NCBI RefSeq assembly: GCF_003966975.1
Contig: NZ_AP018437.1
Coordinates: 1,426,001-1,490,000, forward strand
Reading direction: 5' to 3'
Length of the DNA stretch: 64,000 nt
DNA from: Pelolinea submarina
GTDB lineage: Bacteria; Chloroflexota; Anaerolineae; Anaerolineales; Anaerolineaceae
Below are positions 11,701 through 21,500 of the stretch, piece after piece (positions within the stretch are counted from its first letter, which is position 1; the number at the start of each line of letters is the position of its first letter). A model generated the notes under the pieces. It worked only from the letters and a program-made list of their open reading frames with translations. It was not told where the DNA came from and did not search any database. A program made the translations under genes and the position numbers.

Positions 11701-14700
11701 ATTCAATAATTGGACAGGGGATGTGGCGGACCCCAATTCGGCCAGCACAACCTTGACCATTGATGAAAATGAAATCGTTACGGCTAACTTTGCGCAAATC
11801 GAATATACATTAACAATCGTCAGTGTAAACGGTACTGTGGCGAAGGATCCCAATCAAAGTACCTATCATTACGGGGATGTAGTGACATTGACTGCCACTC
11901 CAGCGGCTGAGTACATTTTCAGCAGTTGGACGGGCGACCTGACCGGCACGGATAATCCTGCCTCGATTACCATCAGCGGCAACAATAGCGTTACTGCTAA
12001 TTTCCTGGCTTCGACGATTACCTTTACAGGAACGGAGTTACTGGGACGTCCGGAAGCGAATTCCATCGCGATCAAAATCGTTCCTGATGCGGATATTTCA
12101 CTTTATTACGAATATGGGACAACTTCAGGAGTATATACACATACTACCCCAACAGTGAGTGCCACAGCCGGAGAACCCAAAATGGTTACCCTCAGCGGCC
12201 TGACTGCCAATACGAAATACTATTACCGTATGCGCTACAGTGTGAATGGAGGCGTTGACTGGGTCGTGCGATCTGAAAATTCCTTCCACACACAACGAGC
12301 TTCAGGTAGTACTTTCACGTTCACCATCACCTCTGATGCGCATGTGAACATCATGCTTGGAAATTCATCGACGTGGATCAGTACACTGAATGACATAAAG
12401 GATGATCAAGCTGATTTTGAAATCGATTTGGGTGATACCGTTGCAATGGATAATGGCACCACAAGCGTAAGCGTGGGGGATACAGCCGCGGCCGATCAAA
12501 AGTATAAAGATGCTCTGCCATATTTCAACATTATCAGCGGTTCCACTCCGATCTACCTTGTGGCTGGCAATCATGAACAACAAGAAGCCTGGCACCTTTT
12601 GGCGCCTATTGCAGGAAGCTTGCCGGTAATCGGTAAAAACGCAGAAAAGGATTTCTATCTCAACCCTGTTCCGGATTCCTTCTATTCTGGTGACACCGGC
12701 ACTTATTCTTATCTGGATGATGACCAGTTGCGCCAGGATTACTATGCCTGGACATGGGGAGATGCGCTCTTTGTAGTGATTAACCCATATTGGTTCACAA
12801 CTACCAAACCATATACCACGACGGTAGGTGGCGGAGAAACGGACACGACAGGCTCCGGCGACCGTTGGGATTGGACACTCGGTCAAGAACAGTTTGAATG
12901 GTTAAAGTCAACCCTTGAAAACAGCTCAGCTGACTACAAGTTTATCTTCTCACATCAAATCGTAGGTGGGAACAGTCTGTCCAGCCCGGATCAAGTGAAC
13001 TATGGGCACGGCGGTGTTGATTCAGCCAACCTGGTTGAATGGGGTGGATACAACGTTGGCGGCACAACTTGGGGATGGGATACTGAACGCCCTGGATGGG
13101 GCAGCCAGCCGATCCATCAAATGATGGTCGCGAATGGAGTTACAGCTTTCTTCCATGGTCATGACCACCAATATGCCTATGAAAAATTGGATGGGATTGT
13201 TTATCAATCAGTTCCTTCAGCGAGTTTCTCAAGCAATTTCGGCATCTATACTACCGGAGGAAATGATGGAAAAACCATTCAGGCTTTATCCAGCCCCGGT
13301 CACCTGAGAGTAACTGTTGGTTCGGAAGAGGCACAGGTTGAATACATACGGACCGGTGAATCATCATCTGCTTACACCTACAATATGGAACCGGGTAGCG
13401 CCAACTACAATTTGACGCTAGCCGTCTCTCCAACCGGAGGCGGAACAACTGACCCTGAAGCTGGCGTGCATGCATACGCGGATGGGACGGTAGTGGATAT
13501 CACCGCGAATCCCGCGGACGGATATGAATTTGACAGTTGGACAGGGGATGTGGCGGACGTCAATTCCGCCAGCACAACCGTGACAATGGACGGAGACAAG
13601 ACCGTTACGGCCAACTTTACTCTATCTCCTGTGAATGAAGCACCGGTGCTCGGAACAATCGGCAGCCAAATTGTGGATGAATTGGAATTGCTATCCTTCG
13701 TGGCAACCGCCACGGATGATGGACTGCCGGCTGGCACGCTGATCTTTAGCTTAAGTGGTACGGTTCCTGCTGGGGCCGTGATTGGTGCTACAAATGGCAT
13801 CTTAAACTGGACACCGGCAGAAAACCAGGGACCTGAAATCTATTCCTTTGACGTTTGCGTCAGTGATGGCAGCCTGGAGGATTGTGAAACCATCGCGGTT
13901 ACAGTCGATGAAGTAAATCTTATGCCTGTATTGGATACGATTGTCAGCCAGAACGTGGCTGAAGGAGAACTATTGACTTTCACAGCCACTGCCAGCGATA
14001 GCGACATACCGGCTAACATTCTAACCTTCAGCCTGAGTGGTACGGTTCCCACCGGGGCCAGTATCGGCACTGCGGATGGCGTCTTTAGCTGGACACCATC
14101 GGAAGACCAGGGACCTGAAAGCTATTCCTTCGACGTTTGCGTCAGCGATGGCAGTTTGAATGATTGCCAGACTATCGCAGTCACGGTGAGTGAGGTGAAT
14201 GTTGCGCCTGTGCTGGATAGTATTGGCGATCGAATAGTGATGGAAGGAGAGCTTTTGACCTTCACAGCCACTGCCAGCGATAGTGACCTGCCGGTAAACA
14301 CTTTGACCTTCAGTCTGACCGGCACGGTACCCACCGGGGCTAGTATCGGCGCTGTGGATGGAGTCTTTAGCTGGACGCCAACGGAAGACCAGGTTGGAGT
14401 CGATCACACCTTTGCGGTGCAGGTTTGTGATGATGACGCCTCACCTTTATGCGATACAGAAGAAATCACTGTAACTGTAACAGAAAGCAATGTCGTGCCT
14501 GTGGCTGTTGATGACAGCTATGAAGCCGTCGAAGATACTCAATTGGTTGTCTCGGCTGAGCTTGGCGTATTGCTCAATGATAGCGATGAAGATGAGGATG
14601 AACTGACTGCTGTAAAAGCCAGCGAACCGGGTCATGGAAGTGTAAACCTGTCACCGGATGGTTCATTTGTTTACACACCGGCTGAAAATTATTACGGCAG

Positions 14701-17700
14701 TGACAGCTTTACCTACAAAGCCAACGATGGTAAAGCGGACAGTGAAATTGCTACTGTCTTAATCAACATTGCCGGTGTGAATGACCTGCCGGTCGCAGAC
14801 CCTCAGGCGGTGGTGACAGATGAAGATACTGCTTTAATTATCACGCTGACAGGTTCGGATGTTGAGACTGGAACCCTGGAATATACAGTGATGAATGAGC
14901 CGGCCAATGGTACATTGAGCGGTACAGCGCCTGACTTAACCTACACTCCGAATGGAGATTTTAACGGTTCAGACAGCTTTACCTTCAAAGTAAATGACGG
15001 CACTGTGGACAGCGAAATTGCCACAATCTCGATCACTATAAATCCGGTCAACGATGCACCGGTATGTCAGGCAGCGGATATTGTTACCAGTAAGAATATC
15101 CAGGGACAGACAAGCCCCAACTGTTCGGATGTGGAAGGGGATAGCCTGACTTACAGCATTGTGGATTTACCGGCCAATGGGACCGCATCAATTGAAACGG
15201 ATATGCTTACCTATATGCCGGACACCGATTACGTTGGCAGCGACAGCTTTACCTATAAAGCAAATGATGGATTGGCGGACAGTAACGTTGCGGACGTGAG
15301 CGTTTCGGTCAACTTCGAAAATACCATGCCGGTTTGTTCGAACGTTGACCTGGTCACAGATGAAGACACAACAGGCCAGACCGATCCGGACTGCATCGAT
15401 CTGGAAAGCAGCGAGTTAGCCTACAGCATTGCGGCACAACCGTTGTTTGGCACCGCTGCGGTAGTAGAAGGCCAGTTGGTGTACACACCGGCGGAGAATT
15501 TCAATGGCAGTGACAGCTTTACATACACAGCCAATGATGGCGTAATCGACAGCGAAGCAAGCACGGTTAACGTGACTGTCAATGCAGTCAACGACGCACC
15601 GGTTTGCGTGGATGTGACCATTAGCACGAACCAGAACAGCCAGGGAAAGACAGCCCCAGATTGTTCGGATGTAGAAGATGATGCGCTAACTTACAGCATC
15701 GCTTTACAGGCAGAACATGGATTTGCTTCCATTTCGCTGGAGCAGCTGGCTTACATGCCGGACACGGATTATAGCGGAGCGGACAGCTTTACATACATTG
15801 CTAATGACGGGGATGCGGATAGCAATGAGGCTTCGGTGGATGTAACAGTTTTAGAGGAAGTATTAACCACCAGGCCGCCATCCACGCCAAATTTAAGCTT
15901 ACCGAGAAATAGGGCTTTGGTGACAGAACTGACCCCGCGTTTGGACTGGAGCAACAGCAGGATATACAGCGGAACCGCCTTTGATCATTATCAGGTGCAG
16001 GTCGCTACGGATGAAGACTTCACGGCTGTAGTTGTGGACGAAGATGTTGCCGGGCAGACCAGTTCGGAGTATACGCTGGAGAGCCCACTCAATACAAATA
16101 CGCGCTACTACTGGCGGGTGAGGGCCTTCAACACAGTGGGTCAATACAGTAATTGGAGTACGGCCTACTACTTCCGCGAAGCAATGGATGCACCGCAGTT
16201 AGCCAGCCCGAATGACGCGATCTATCTGGATAACCTGCGGCCCGAATTCGACTGGGAAGATGTTGAGGGAGCCAGCGGCTATACCATCCAGATTTCGACC
16301 AGAATCAACATGGGCCGCCCGTCCAGCGCGAAGGTGACCGACAGCAGCTACGTGCCGACAAAAGACCTGAGCAAGAACAAGACCCTGTATTGGCGGGTGA
16401 GGGCGGAAGGGGAGAACGGGCCGAGTGGATGGTCTGAAGTGCGCACCATGGTGACGCCCAACACTCCCACAACGCCTAAGTTGATACTGCCGAAGAACAA
16501 AGCATTGGTAACTGACCTGATGCCCAGGTTGGATTGGAGCAACTCGGTGGCGCCCAATGGGACCATCTTCGACCATTATCAGGTGCAGGTAGCCACAGAC
16601 GAGGCTTTCGCAGTTGTTGTGGTAGACAAGGACGTGGTTGGCTTAAACACCGATTCAGAGTACACGCTGGAGAGCGCGCTCAATCCGAACACGCGCTACT
16701 ACTGGCGGGTGAGAGCTTTCAATACGTTGGGCCAATACAGCAGCTGGAGCACGGCATACTACTTCCGCGAAGCAATGGAGGCACCGGAGCTGAATTCTCC
16801 GGCAGATGGAACCTTCCTGGATAATCTGCGGCCTGAATTCGACTGGGAAGATGTGGCGGGGGCCAGCGGCTATACCATCCAGATCTCGACCAGAATGACC
16901 ATGGGCAGCCCGGCCAGCGGGAAGGTGACCGACAGCAGCTATATACCGACAAAAGATCTGAGCAAGAACAGGACCCTGTACTGGCGGGTGAGGGCTGAAG
17001 GAGAGAACGGGCCGAGTGAATGGTCTGAAGTGCGCGCCATGGTGACGCCCAATTCTCCTACAACGCCTAAGTTGATACTGCCGAGGAACAAAGCATTGGT
17101 GACCGACCTGATGCCCAGGTTGGATTGGAGCAACTCGGCGGTGCCCAATGGGACAATCTTTGACCACTACCAGGTACAGGTCGCTACGGATGAAGATTTC
17201 ACGGCTGTAGTTGTAAATCAAGATGTTGCCGGACAGGCCAACTCGGAGTACACGTTGGAAAGCCCACTCAATACAAATACGCGCTACTACTGGCGGGTGA
17301 GAGCTTTCAATACGTTAGGCCAATATGGCAGTTGGAGCATGGCCTACTACTTCCGCGAAGCAATGGAGGCGCCGGAGCTGAATTCTCCAGCAGATGGAAC
17401 CTTCCTGGATAACCTGCGGCCTGAGTTCGACTGGGACGATGTGGCGGGGGCCAGCGGCTATACCATCCAGATTTCGACGAGAATAAACATGGGCCGCCCG
17501 GTCAGCGGGAAGGTGACCGACAGCAGCTATGTGCCGACAAAAGACCTGAGCAAGAACAAGACCCTGTATTGGCGGGTGAGAGCGGAAGGGGAGAACGGGC
17601 CGAGTGGATGGTCTGAAGTGCGCTCCATGGTGACACCCAACACCCCCACAACGCCTAAGTTGATACTGCCGAAGAACAAAGCATTGGTAATTGACCTGAT

Positions 17701-18238
17701 GCCCAGGTTGGATTGGAGCAACTCAGCGGTGCCCAATGGGACCATCTTCGACCATTACCAGGTGCAAGTAGCCACAGACGAGGCTTTTGCAGTTGTTGTG
17801 GTGGACAATGATGTGGTTGGCTTAAACACCGATTCAGAGTACACGCTGGAGAGTGCGCTCAACCCGAACACGCGCTACTACTGGCGGGTGAGAGCCTTCA
17901 ACACGTTGGGGCAATACAGCAGTTGGAGCATTGCCTACTACTTCCGCGAAGCAATGGAGGCGCCGGATTTGGTGCAGCCGGAGGATGGTGTGGAAGCGGA
18001 GAGTTTGCAGCCGCAATTTGAATGGGAGGCTGTAGAGGGGGCAAGCAGCTACACCATTCAGCTATCGACCCGGTCGAACATGAGGAGCGCGAGCAGCAAG
18101 ACCGTGCTGGAGACGCAATACAGCCAGGCCAGGAATTTGAGTGCGGGCAAGACCTATTACTGGCGGGTGAGGGCTAATGGAGAGAATGGGCCAAGTACAT
18201 GGTCCGAGGTGAGAGCGATTGTAATGCCGAGCTCGTAA
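5708..18238 (+). CDS. Giant secreted mosaic protein 2 with two purple-acid-phosphatase-like domains
   Basis: This 4,176-residue protein starts after a strong AGGAGG site. It has a signal peptide (residues 1-41, ending VQAA) and a Glu/Pro/Thr-rich linker (about 57-117). Two Ig-like repeats follow, then a first metallophosphoesterase with an FN3-like lead-in (about 343-800; SDIHD, GDT, GNHE, SHQ, GHDH). Next is a Big-type Ig domain and three copies of an unrecognised ~220-residue domain interleaved with InlB-type 'GYEFDSWTGD' repeats (about 917-2100). A second metallophosphoesterase lies at about 2101-2565 (SDAH, GDT, GNHE, SHQ, GHDHQ). After it come one InlB repeat, three putative-Ig (He_PIG) repeats, five cadherin-like repeats and eight FN3-like units. 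Both enzyme modules keep the metal ligands of purple acid phosphatases, so extracellular phosphoester hydrolysis is likely. The substrate is unknown. It lies downstream of a possible c-di-GMP riboswitch. Confidence 0.93.
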   Translation: MYTKRVSFKGSLLVSNAIRIVVVLAMLLSTFSINLGSVQAATNNKASTESRISPGMITSDDPGDGEETPEEVSAAEEEPTEESTEEPPLLPIEEPTVEPTEEILEEPTVEPTEEDSAATPVINVSVNSLSSFSSSPGILSEVQTYMVSGSGLSEDLNIAAPNDFLISFDDVTFDSNLTLPQIDGSVAETIIYVRFNPAEVGISDGAISHASSGADDVLVAVSGTAGYPVITATSSMTAFNQIVGSPSEEQTYIVAGNFLTSDVVVTAPEDFEISKTTGEGFDSILTFSPTDGALADSVIFVRLNAASAKEYEASIVHTSEGAEDVQLAVSGLAEDELITAQATTITFTGEELLGCPTDSSIKINIVPDSTIEYRYQYGTSSGAYSDTTSTYTATGGAPHEIVINGLTENTKYYYRMQYHIPGETDWVNRTEHSFWTQRAEGSTFAFSVTSDIHDNKTTNMQNAMTNIYNKQPDFEIDLGDTFMLDNLTSQSAVNNKYLAYREAALFDKIGNSTPIFLSSGNHENEEGWNLDDTFSIALASIQARKAYYPTPIEDGFYSANTDTLSAINETTYGDEYREDYYAWTWGDALFVVIDPFQYTMELPYNPMAGEGTDDSKTGDQWSWTLGAEQFQWLKETLENSDAKYKFMFSHQMVGGIPDESVSGGAGYVRGGAEASAYFEWGGKNANGSEGFADERDPIDFGSTPMHQFMVENGVSAYFHGHDHQYVYEKTDDGIVYQEVPSLGMSGFGGIYEEGDHGTFETIKILPSPAHLLITVSPSMTTVDYIPDSSTSGEATYSYTILPSSEDTTSPTVSIEQAASQADPTSASSVNFDVTFSESVSDFTTGDVTLSGSAGATAAEVSGSGTAYSVEVSGMTTSGTVIADVAAAVAHDTAGNPNLASTSSDNSITFNELTSPGVVELDGTASAETGAANASSVSFSHTTGTGTNRLMLVGTSWNCGSTTRTISSVVFTYGTEELDLVEGITQESNSTAQRFASIWYSPSEPPQNTSGTVTVTFSGSVSNGIVAGAANFAGVNLADPFTVTKGANSASTGTTQSVTLESLNGNELVFDTVFIGASSPPDPTVGDGQTGLWTDTVSNTRGVASIEQAESNTVTMSWTTSSTVVWAIAAMAINPAPAGTTYNLTMAASPEEGGTTSPSLGAHAYAEGTVVDITATPAAGYEFDSWTGDVADANAASTTVTMDGDKTVTANFTAIEYTLTIVSENGTVVKDPDQSTYHYGDVVTLTATPGSGYIFNNWTGDLISTDNPASITISGNNSVTANFIEPSAAVTLDGTASSAAGAANASSVSFSHTTGTGTNRLMMVGTSWNCGTTTRTISSVIFTYGTEELELVEGITQESNSTAQRFASIWYSPSEPPQNTTGTVTVTFSGSVSYGIAAGAANFMGVNQTTPFTVTNGANSTTRDTTQSVTLDSLNGNELVFDTVFIGGTTDPTVDSSQTQLWTANGSNTRGVASIEQADSSPVTMSWTTSSTVVWASAAVAINPAALGTTYNLTMAASPEEGGTTSPELGAHAYAEGTVVDITATPAAGYEFDSWTGDVADANAASTTVTMDGDKTVTANFNQLLYTLTVGNDGLGTVTVDPDSATYTYGTTVTLTAIPSDGYMFDAWTGADSGDILDNSGVYTIVMNGDKSVTATFKEYVPNVELDGTASAETGAANASSVSFSHTTGTGTNRLMLVGTSWNCGSTTRTISSVVFTYGTEELDLVEGITEESNSTAQRFASIWYSPSEPPQNTSGTVTVTFSGSVSNGIVAGAANFAGVNLADPFTVTNGANSASTDTTQSVTLESLNGNELVFDTVFIGASSPPDPTVGDGQTGLWTDTVSNTRGVASIEQAESNTVTMSWTTSSTVVWAIAAMAINPAPAGTTYNLTMAARPEEGGTTLPELGAHAYAEGTVVDITATPAAGYEFDSWTGDVADANAASTTVTMDGDKTVTANFTAIEYTLTIVSENGTVVKDPDQSTYHYGDVVTLTATPGSGYIFNNWTGDVADPNSASTTLTIDENEIVTANFAQIEYTLTIVSVNGTVAKDPNQSTYHYGDVVTLTATPAAEYIFSSWTGDLTGTDNPASITISGNNSVTANFLASTITFTGTELLGRPEANSIAIKIVPDADISLYYEYGTTSGVYTHTTPTVSATAGEPKMVTLSGLTANTKYYYRMRYSVNGGVDWVVRSENSFHTQRASGSTFTFTITSDAHVNIMLGNSSTWISTLNDIKDDQADFEIDLGDTVAMDNGTTSVSVGDTAAADQKYKDALPYFNIISGSTPIYLVAGNHEQQEAWHLLAPIAGSLPVIGKNAEKDFYLNPVPDSFYSGDTGTYSYLDDDQLRQDYYAWTWGDALFVVINPYWFTTTKPYTTTVGGGETDTTGSGDRWDWTLGQEQFEWLKSTLENSSADYKFIFSHQIVGGNSLSSPDQVNYGHGGVDSANLVEWGGYNVGGTTWGWDTERPGWGSQPIHQMMVANGVTAFFHGHDHQYAYEKLDGIVYQSVPSASFSSNFGIYTTGGNDGKTIQALSSPGHLRVTVGSEEAQVEYIRTGESSSAYTYNMEPGSANYNLTLAVSPTGGGTTDPEAGVHAYADGTVVDITANPADGYEFDSWTGDVADVNSASTTVTMDGDKTVTANFTLSPVNEAPVLGTIGSQIVDELELLSFVATATDDGLPAGTLIFSLSGTVPAGAVIGATNGILNWTPAENQGPEIYSFDVCVSDGSLEDCETIAVTVDEVNLMPVLDTIVSQNVAEGELLTFTATASDSDIPANILTFSLSGTVPTGASIGTADGVFSWTPSEDQGPESYSFDVCVSDGSLNDCQTIAVTVSEVNVAPVLDSIGDRIVMEGELLTFTATASDSDLPVNTLTFSLTGTVPTGASIGAVDGVFSWTPTEDQVGVDHTFAVQVCDDDASPLCDTEEITVTVTESNVVPVAVDDSYEAVEDTQLVVSAELGVLLNDSDEDEDELTAVKASEPGHGSVNLSPDGSFVYTPAENYYGSDSFTYKANDGKADSEIATVLINIAGVNDLPVADPQAVVTDEDTALIITLTGSDVETGTLEYTVMNEPANGTLSGTAPDLTYTPNGDFNGSDSFTFKVNDGTVDSEIATISITINPVNDAPVCQAADIVTSKNIQGQTSPNCSDVEGDSLTYSIVDLPANGTASIETDMLTYMPDTDYVGSDSFTYKANDGLADSNVADVSVSVNFENTMPVCSNVDLVTDEDTTGQTDPDCIDLESSELAYSIAAQPLFGTAAVVEGQLVYTPAENFNGSDSFTYTANDGVIDSEASTVNVTVNAVNDAPVCVDVTISTNQNSQGKTAPDCSDVEDDALTYSIALQAEHGFASISLEQLAYMPDTDYSGADSFTYIANDGDADSNEASVDVTVLEEVLTTRPPSTPNLSLPRNRALVTELTPRLDWSNSRIYSGTAFDHYQVQVATDEDFTAVVVDEDVAGQTSSEYTLESPLNTNTRYYWRVRAFNTVGQYSNWSTAYYFREAMDAPQLASPNDAIYLDNLRPEFDWEDVEGASGYTIQISTRINMGRPSSAKVTDSSYVPTKDLSKNKTLYWRVRAEGENGPSGWSEVRTMVTPNTPTTPKLILPKNKALVTDLMPRLDWSNSVAPNGTIFDHYQVQVATDEAFAVVVVDKDVVGLNTDSEYTLESALNPNTRYYWRVRAFNTLGQYSSWSTAYYFREAMEAPELNSPADGTFLDNLRPEFDWEDVAGASGYTIQISTRMTMGSPASGKVTDSSYIPTKDLSKNRTLYWRVRAEGENGPSEWSEVRAMVTPNSPTTPKLILPRNKALVTDLMPRLDWSNSAVPNGTIFDHYQVQVATDEDFTAVVVNQDVAGQANSEYTLESPLNTNTRYYWRVRAFNTLGQYGSWSMAYYFREAMEAPELNSPADGTFLDNLRPEFDWDDVAGASGYTIQISTRINMGRPVSGKVTDSSYVPTKDLSKNKTLYWRVRAEGENGPSGWSEVRSMVTPNTPTTPKLILPKNKALVIDLMPRLDWSNSAVPNGTIFDHYQVQVATDEAFAVVVVDNDVVGLNTDSEYTLESALNPNTRYYWRVRAFNTLGQYSSWSIAYYFREAMEAPDLVQPEDGVEAESLQPQFEWEAVEGASSYTIQLSTRSNMRSASSKTVLETQYSQARNLSAGKTYYWRVRANGENGPSTWSEVRAIVMPSS
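8458..11370 (+). repeat. Three copies of an unrecognised ~220-residue domain with InlB-type repeats
   Basis: Copies begin near 8458, 9565 and 10690. Copies 1 and 3, with their flanking InlB-type repeats, are nearly identical at the DNA level over about 1 kb. The middle copy has diverged. Shared words are SFSHTTGTGTNRLM, VGTSWNCG, TAQRFASIWYSPSEPP, NGNELVFDTVFIG and NTRGVASIEQA. I do not recognise the family. The pattern suggests recent duplication or conversion between copies 1 and 3. Confidence 0.85.
15868..18235 (+). repeat. 588-nt A/B FN3-like repeat array, copy in giant gene 2
   Basis: This array has four A/B pairs of the same units as in the other giant genes. The first ~220 nt of its first A unit (about 15917-16130) are almost identical in DNA to giant gene 1 (about 3180-3395), including silent positions. 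This points to recent exchange between the genes. Confidence 0.9.
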
Positions 18239-18252
18239 GGAGGAAGGACGAA

Positions 18253-18303
18253 GGTTGGAGCGGCATGCGAAATTATGCTGCTCCAACCTGGAATTATTTT
18301 TTA
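18253..18303 (+). terminator. Intrinsic terminator after giant gene 2
   Basis: GGTTGGAGC-GCAT pairs with ATGC-GCTCCAACC around an eight-base loop (18253-18288), with one mismatch. A T-rich run follows (18297-18302). It sits 15 nt after the stop codon. Confidence 0.85.
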
Positions 18304-18367
18304 TCTAATTTAGTTTCAAAAGGAAAACAGAAAAGATAATTTAAACAAAATATTAAAAAGGACAAAA

Positions 18368-18456
18368 TGAGGCTCTGAAAAGAGCAAACCCATAGCGATA
18401 TGGGGACGCAAAACCGCGAATTTCGTAAGAGATAGTCGGGTTGCCAAAAAGCCTCA
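18368..18456 (+). promoter_or_regulatory. Cyclic-di-GMP-I (GEMM) riboswitch upstream of giant gene 3
   Basis: The aptamer is closed by TGAGGC (18368-18373) pairing with GCCTCA (18451-18456). Inside are the conserved GCAAACC, a perfect hairpin CCCATA-GCGA-TATGGG (18389-18404) with a GNRA tetraloop, and the signature GGGACGCAAAaCC. A second hairpin ATTTC-GTAA-GAGAT (18420-18433) follows, then AGTCGGGTTGCC. This matches the order and key sequences of class I c-di-GMP riboswitches. It lies 92 nt before the giant-gene start and just upstream of a T-run, as expected for transcriptional control. Confidence 0.85.
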
Positions 18457-18490
18457 CCAGGAAATGCGAATTTCCAAGTGCGGTTTTTTT
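18410..18490 (+). terminator. Putative riboswitch expression platform (conditional terminator)
   Basis: GCGGTTTT (18480-18487), leading into a seven-T run (18484-18490), is perfectly complementary to AAAACCGC (18410-18417) inside the aptamer core. A small perfect hairpin GGAAAT-GCGA-ATTTCC (18460-18475) lies between. Terminator pairing would disrupt the aptamer. Ligand binding should therefore favour read-through, making this a c-di-GMP ON switch. The direction is inferred from pairing alone. Confidence 0.55.
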
Positions 18491-18547
18491 ATTTAAACAG
18501 AAAACATGGGCATTAAAGATAAAAAAATTTTTATACAGGAGGGTTTT

Positions 18548-21500
18548 ATGGGCACAAAAAATGTTTCTGGAAGATACAGTCAGGCATTGGGTAAATCATT
18601 GCGGATATTGGTGGTTATGGCCATGTTGTTATCCTCAATTCCAACACAATTCACATTGGTAAATGCTGCCACAATGGAGAAAGTCCAGAGTGAACCGGGA
18701 CTTTCAATAAAAGATTCTTCATTGGATGATGAAGGAACAGTTGATGTTTCTGCGCAAGAGGATGAGGGAGGGGACACAGCCGAAGACCCGACCCAAGAGC
18801 CGACAGTGGAGCCGACCGAAGAAATTGCTCAGGAGCCTACCGAACTTCCCATTGAACCACCGGTAGAAGAACCAACCGAGGATCCTACTGAAGAACCGAC
18901 TGAAGAACCAATCGTGGAACCAACTGCAACTTCTGAAACAGAGCCCACGCAAGCCCCGGTTTGCTATGCATTAACCTTGAGCCACAGCGGCGAGGGCAGT
19001 GATTTCTTAGCTGAACCGGCTTTTTCTGAAGGCTGCGTAGAAGGCGCCTATGTGCAAGGCGAGGTTATCAGCCTGAGCGGAGCATTACCTGATGAAAATT
19101 GGGAGATCAGCGGTTGGACAGGAACGGAGGACGATACCAGTACTGCGGATAGCAATACGCTTATCATGCCCGCAGAGGAACGAGCTGTCTCGGTGGTTTA
19201 CAGCGAAATCATGTTGATGGCGCTTTCTGAAGAGGAAGAGGAGGTAGAAGCGCAAACGACCTATGGGTGGGTGGCTTATAACGATTGTGTCACAACAACG
19301 GGTCAACACCAAGGCTCAAATGTCACCTCAATTAGTTACAATGAAGACGGTATTCTATTGGATCAAGCAACCGGATCAGAAACAGGTGTCTCAGTTGATA
19401 TTAGTGGTTCAAGTGTAACTGAAGAAACATCAACGGGCGATGATACCAATGAAGGAACAGATGCCTATAATACTTTCTTCGATTATGTGGATATGGCGGG
19501 TGTCATCCGCTATAGCACATCGGGGTGGTATGTTGATGTGACCTTTACTAATCTAGACACTTCAAAAACCTATACTTTTGCAACTTCCGCTAACCGGGCA
19601 AGTTCTTCATACACTACAAGAAATTCGAAATTTACAATTTCGGACATAACATCAGCGACAAATGAAAGTACAGATGGGACGACTATTAGCACGACTGACC
19701 TTGCTGATGATACAACTGTTTTCTGTACCGGTTATAACACGGTCAATGGTTTTGTAGCACGATGGACAGGAATTACACCCGGACCGGATGGAGACTTCAC
19801 TGTTACGTTTGAATCTAATAGCACTTCTGTATATCAAGCATATGGACCGAGCGTATTCTTATTGGCTGAAGAAGCCAGCGATACGCCGACTATCACCACA
19901 TCGGGTTCTTTAACTGAGTTTAATACCCCGGTTGGGACACCTTCCGCGGAACAGAGTTACACCGTGGCAGGTTCCAATTTAAATGGGGCAATAGTAATCA
20001 CAGCCCCGGATGATTTTGAGGTGTCCACAACCAGTGGAAGCGCTTTTAGCTCATCCGTCTCATTGACTCCGGATAGCGGGATAGTCGGTTCTACGCCGAT
20101 TTACGTGCGGTATAACCCATCATCGGCAGGAACAACCACCGATGTAATAACCCATGCCAGTACGGGAGCCAGTAATGTGGATGTGGCGGTCAGTGGTTCC
20201 TCCATTCCGACCATCACGGTCACAAACGCAATGGTTGCTTTCAACAGCGCAGTCGGGATTGCTTCGGAAGAGCAAAGTTACACAGTCTCCGCCGTAAACT
20301 TAACCGACAACCTGGTTATCAGCGCTCCGACCTATTTTGAAATAGCGGACACCAGCGGTGGACCTTTTGGCGCAAGCCTATCTCTGGTTCCCACAGATGG
20401 GATAGTCTCTGACACACCTGTTTATGTGCGCTTCAATGCGTCCGCGGCCGGTACTTACAGTGAGGAAATATCGCATACAGCTACTGGCGCAGCCACGAAA
20501 ACTGCAGCGGTTAGCGGTACTGCGGGTGACCCAATAATTTCGGTCGCAGGTGCTCTTTCCGCATTCAGCAGCTCTGCAGGAACAGCGTCGGATGAACAAT
20601 CCTATACTGTCTCAGGCAGCTTTTTGTCATCGAATATCACAATCACTGCTCCACCAAATTTCTATATCTCAACCACCAGCGGGAGCGGTTTTGACTCAAC
20701 TTTGACACTAACACCCACCAATGGAACAGTGGCAGAAACAACGATTTTTGTCTATTTCCTGAAATCGACTGCGGGCACTTCCAGTGGAAATATCACGCAC
20801 ATCGGCGGTGGTGCTGCGCAAGTTAACCTGGCGGTTAGCGGTACGGCAACCTCAGCGCCTCTCTGTACCACAGCCAATCTGCCTGTGGCTGCGGATACCT
20901 ACATGAATAGCGGCAGTTCAAAAGGTTCCTTTAACTATGGCGGTGCGGAAACAATACAACTTAACCCATATTACAGTGGTGGAACGAGCAACCAGTATCG
21001 TGCTCCTTTGCTTTTGTGGGATCTTTCCAGTATCCCGGAGGATGCTTCGATCACGGATGCCAGTCTTTCGTTTTATGTAACCACAGGTGAGACTGCTTAC
21101 ACCTATAGTCTCTATAACATGCGCCGGTCATGGGTGGAAGGTTCTAATGATGGCGCGGCCGGATCAGGCGCTTCCTGGAATTATTATGACGCGGGTTCCA
21201 CCGGTTGGGGTACAGCCGGTGCAGCAAATACCAGCACTGACCGCTATAACACGAATCTATGGGATGCTGCCAAAGCCGATTTCGGGAATACAGGCTCTAC
21301 GACATTTGACTTAAACGAATCCGGCGTCGAGGTAATTCAGGGTTGGTTGGATGGATCACTTACCAATTATGGCTTGACCATCCAAAACTATTCCGGTTCA
21401 GCGGCGGGCAGCTGGATTGCTGCGTCGAGCGATAATACTTCGGGTTATGCGGTACCTACGCTGAATGTCACTTATTGTATTCCTGTTACCGGCCCAACTA

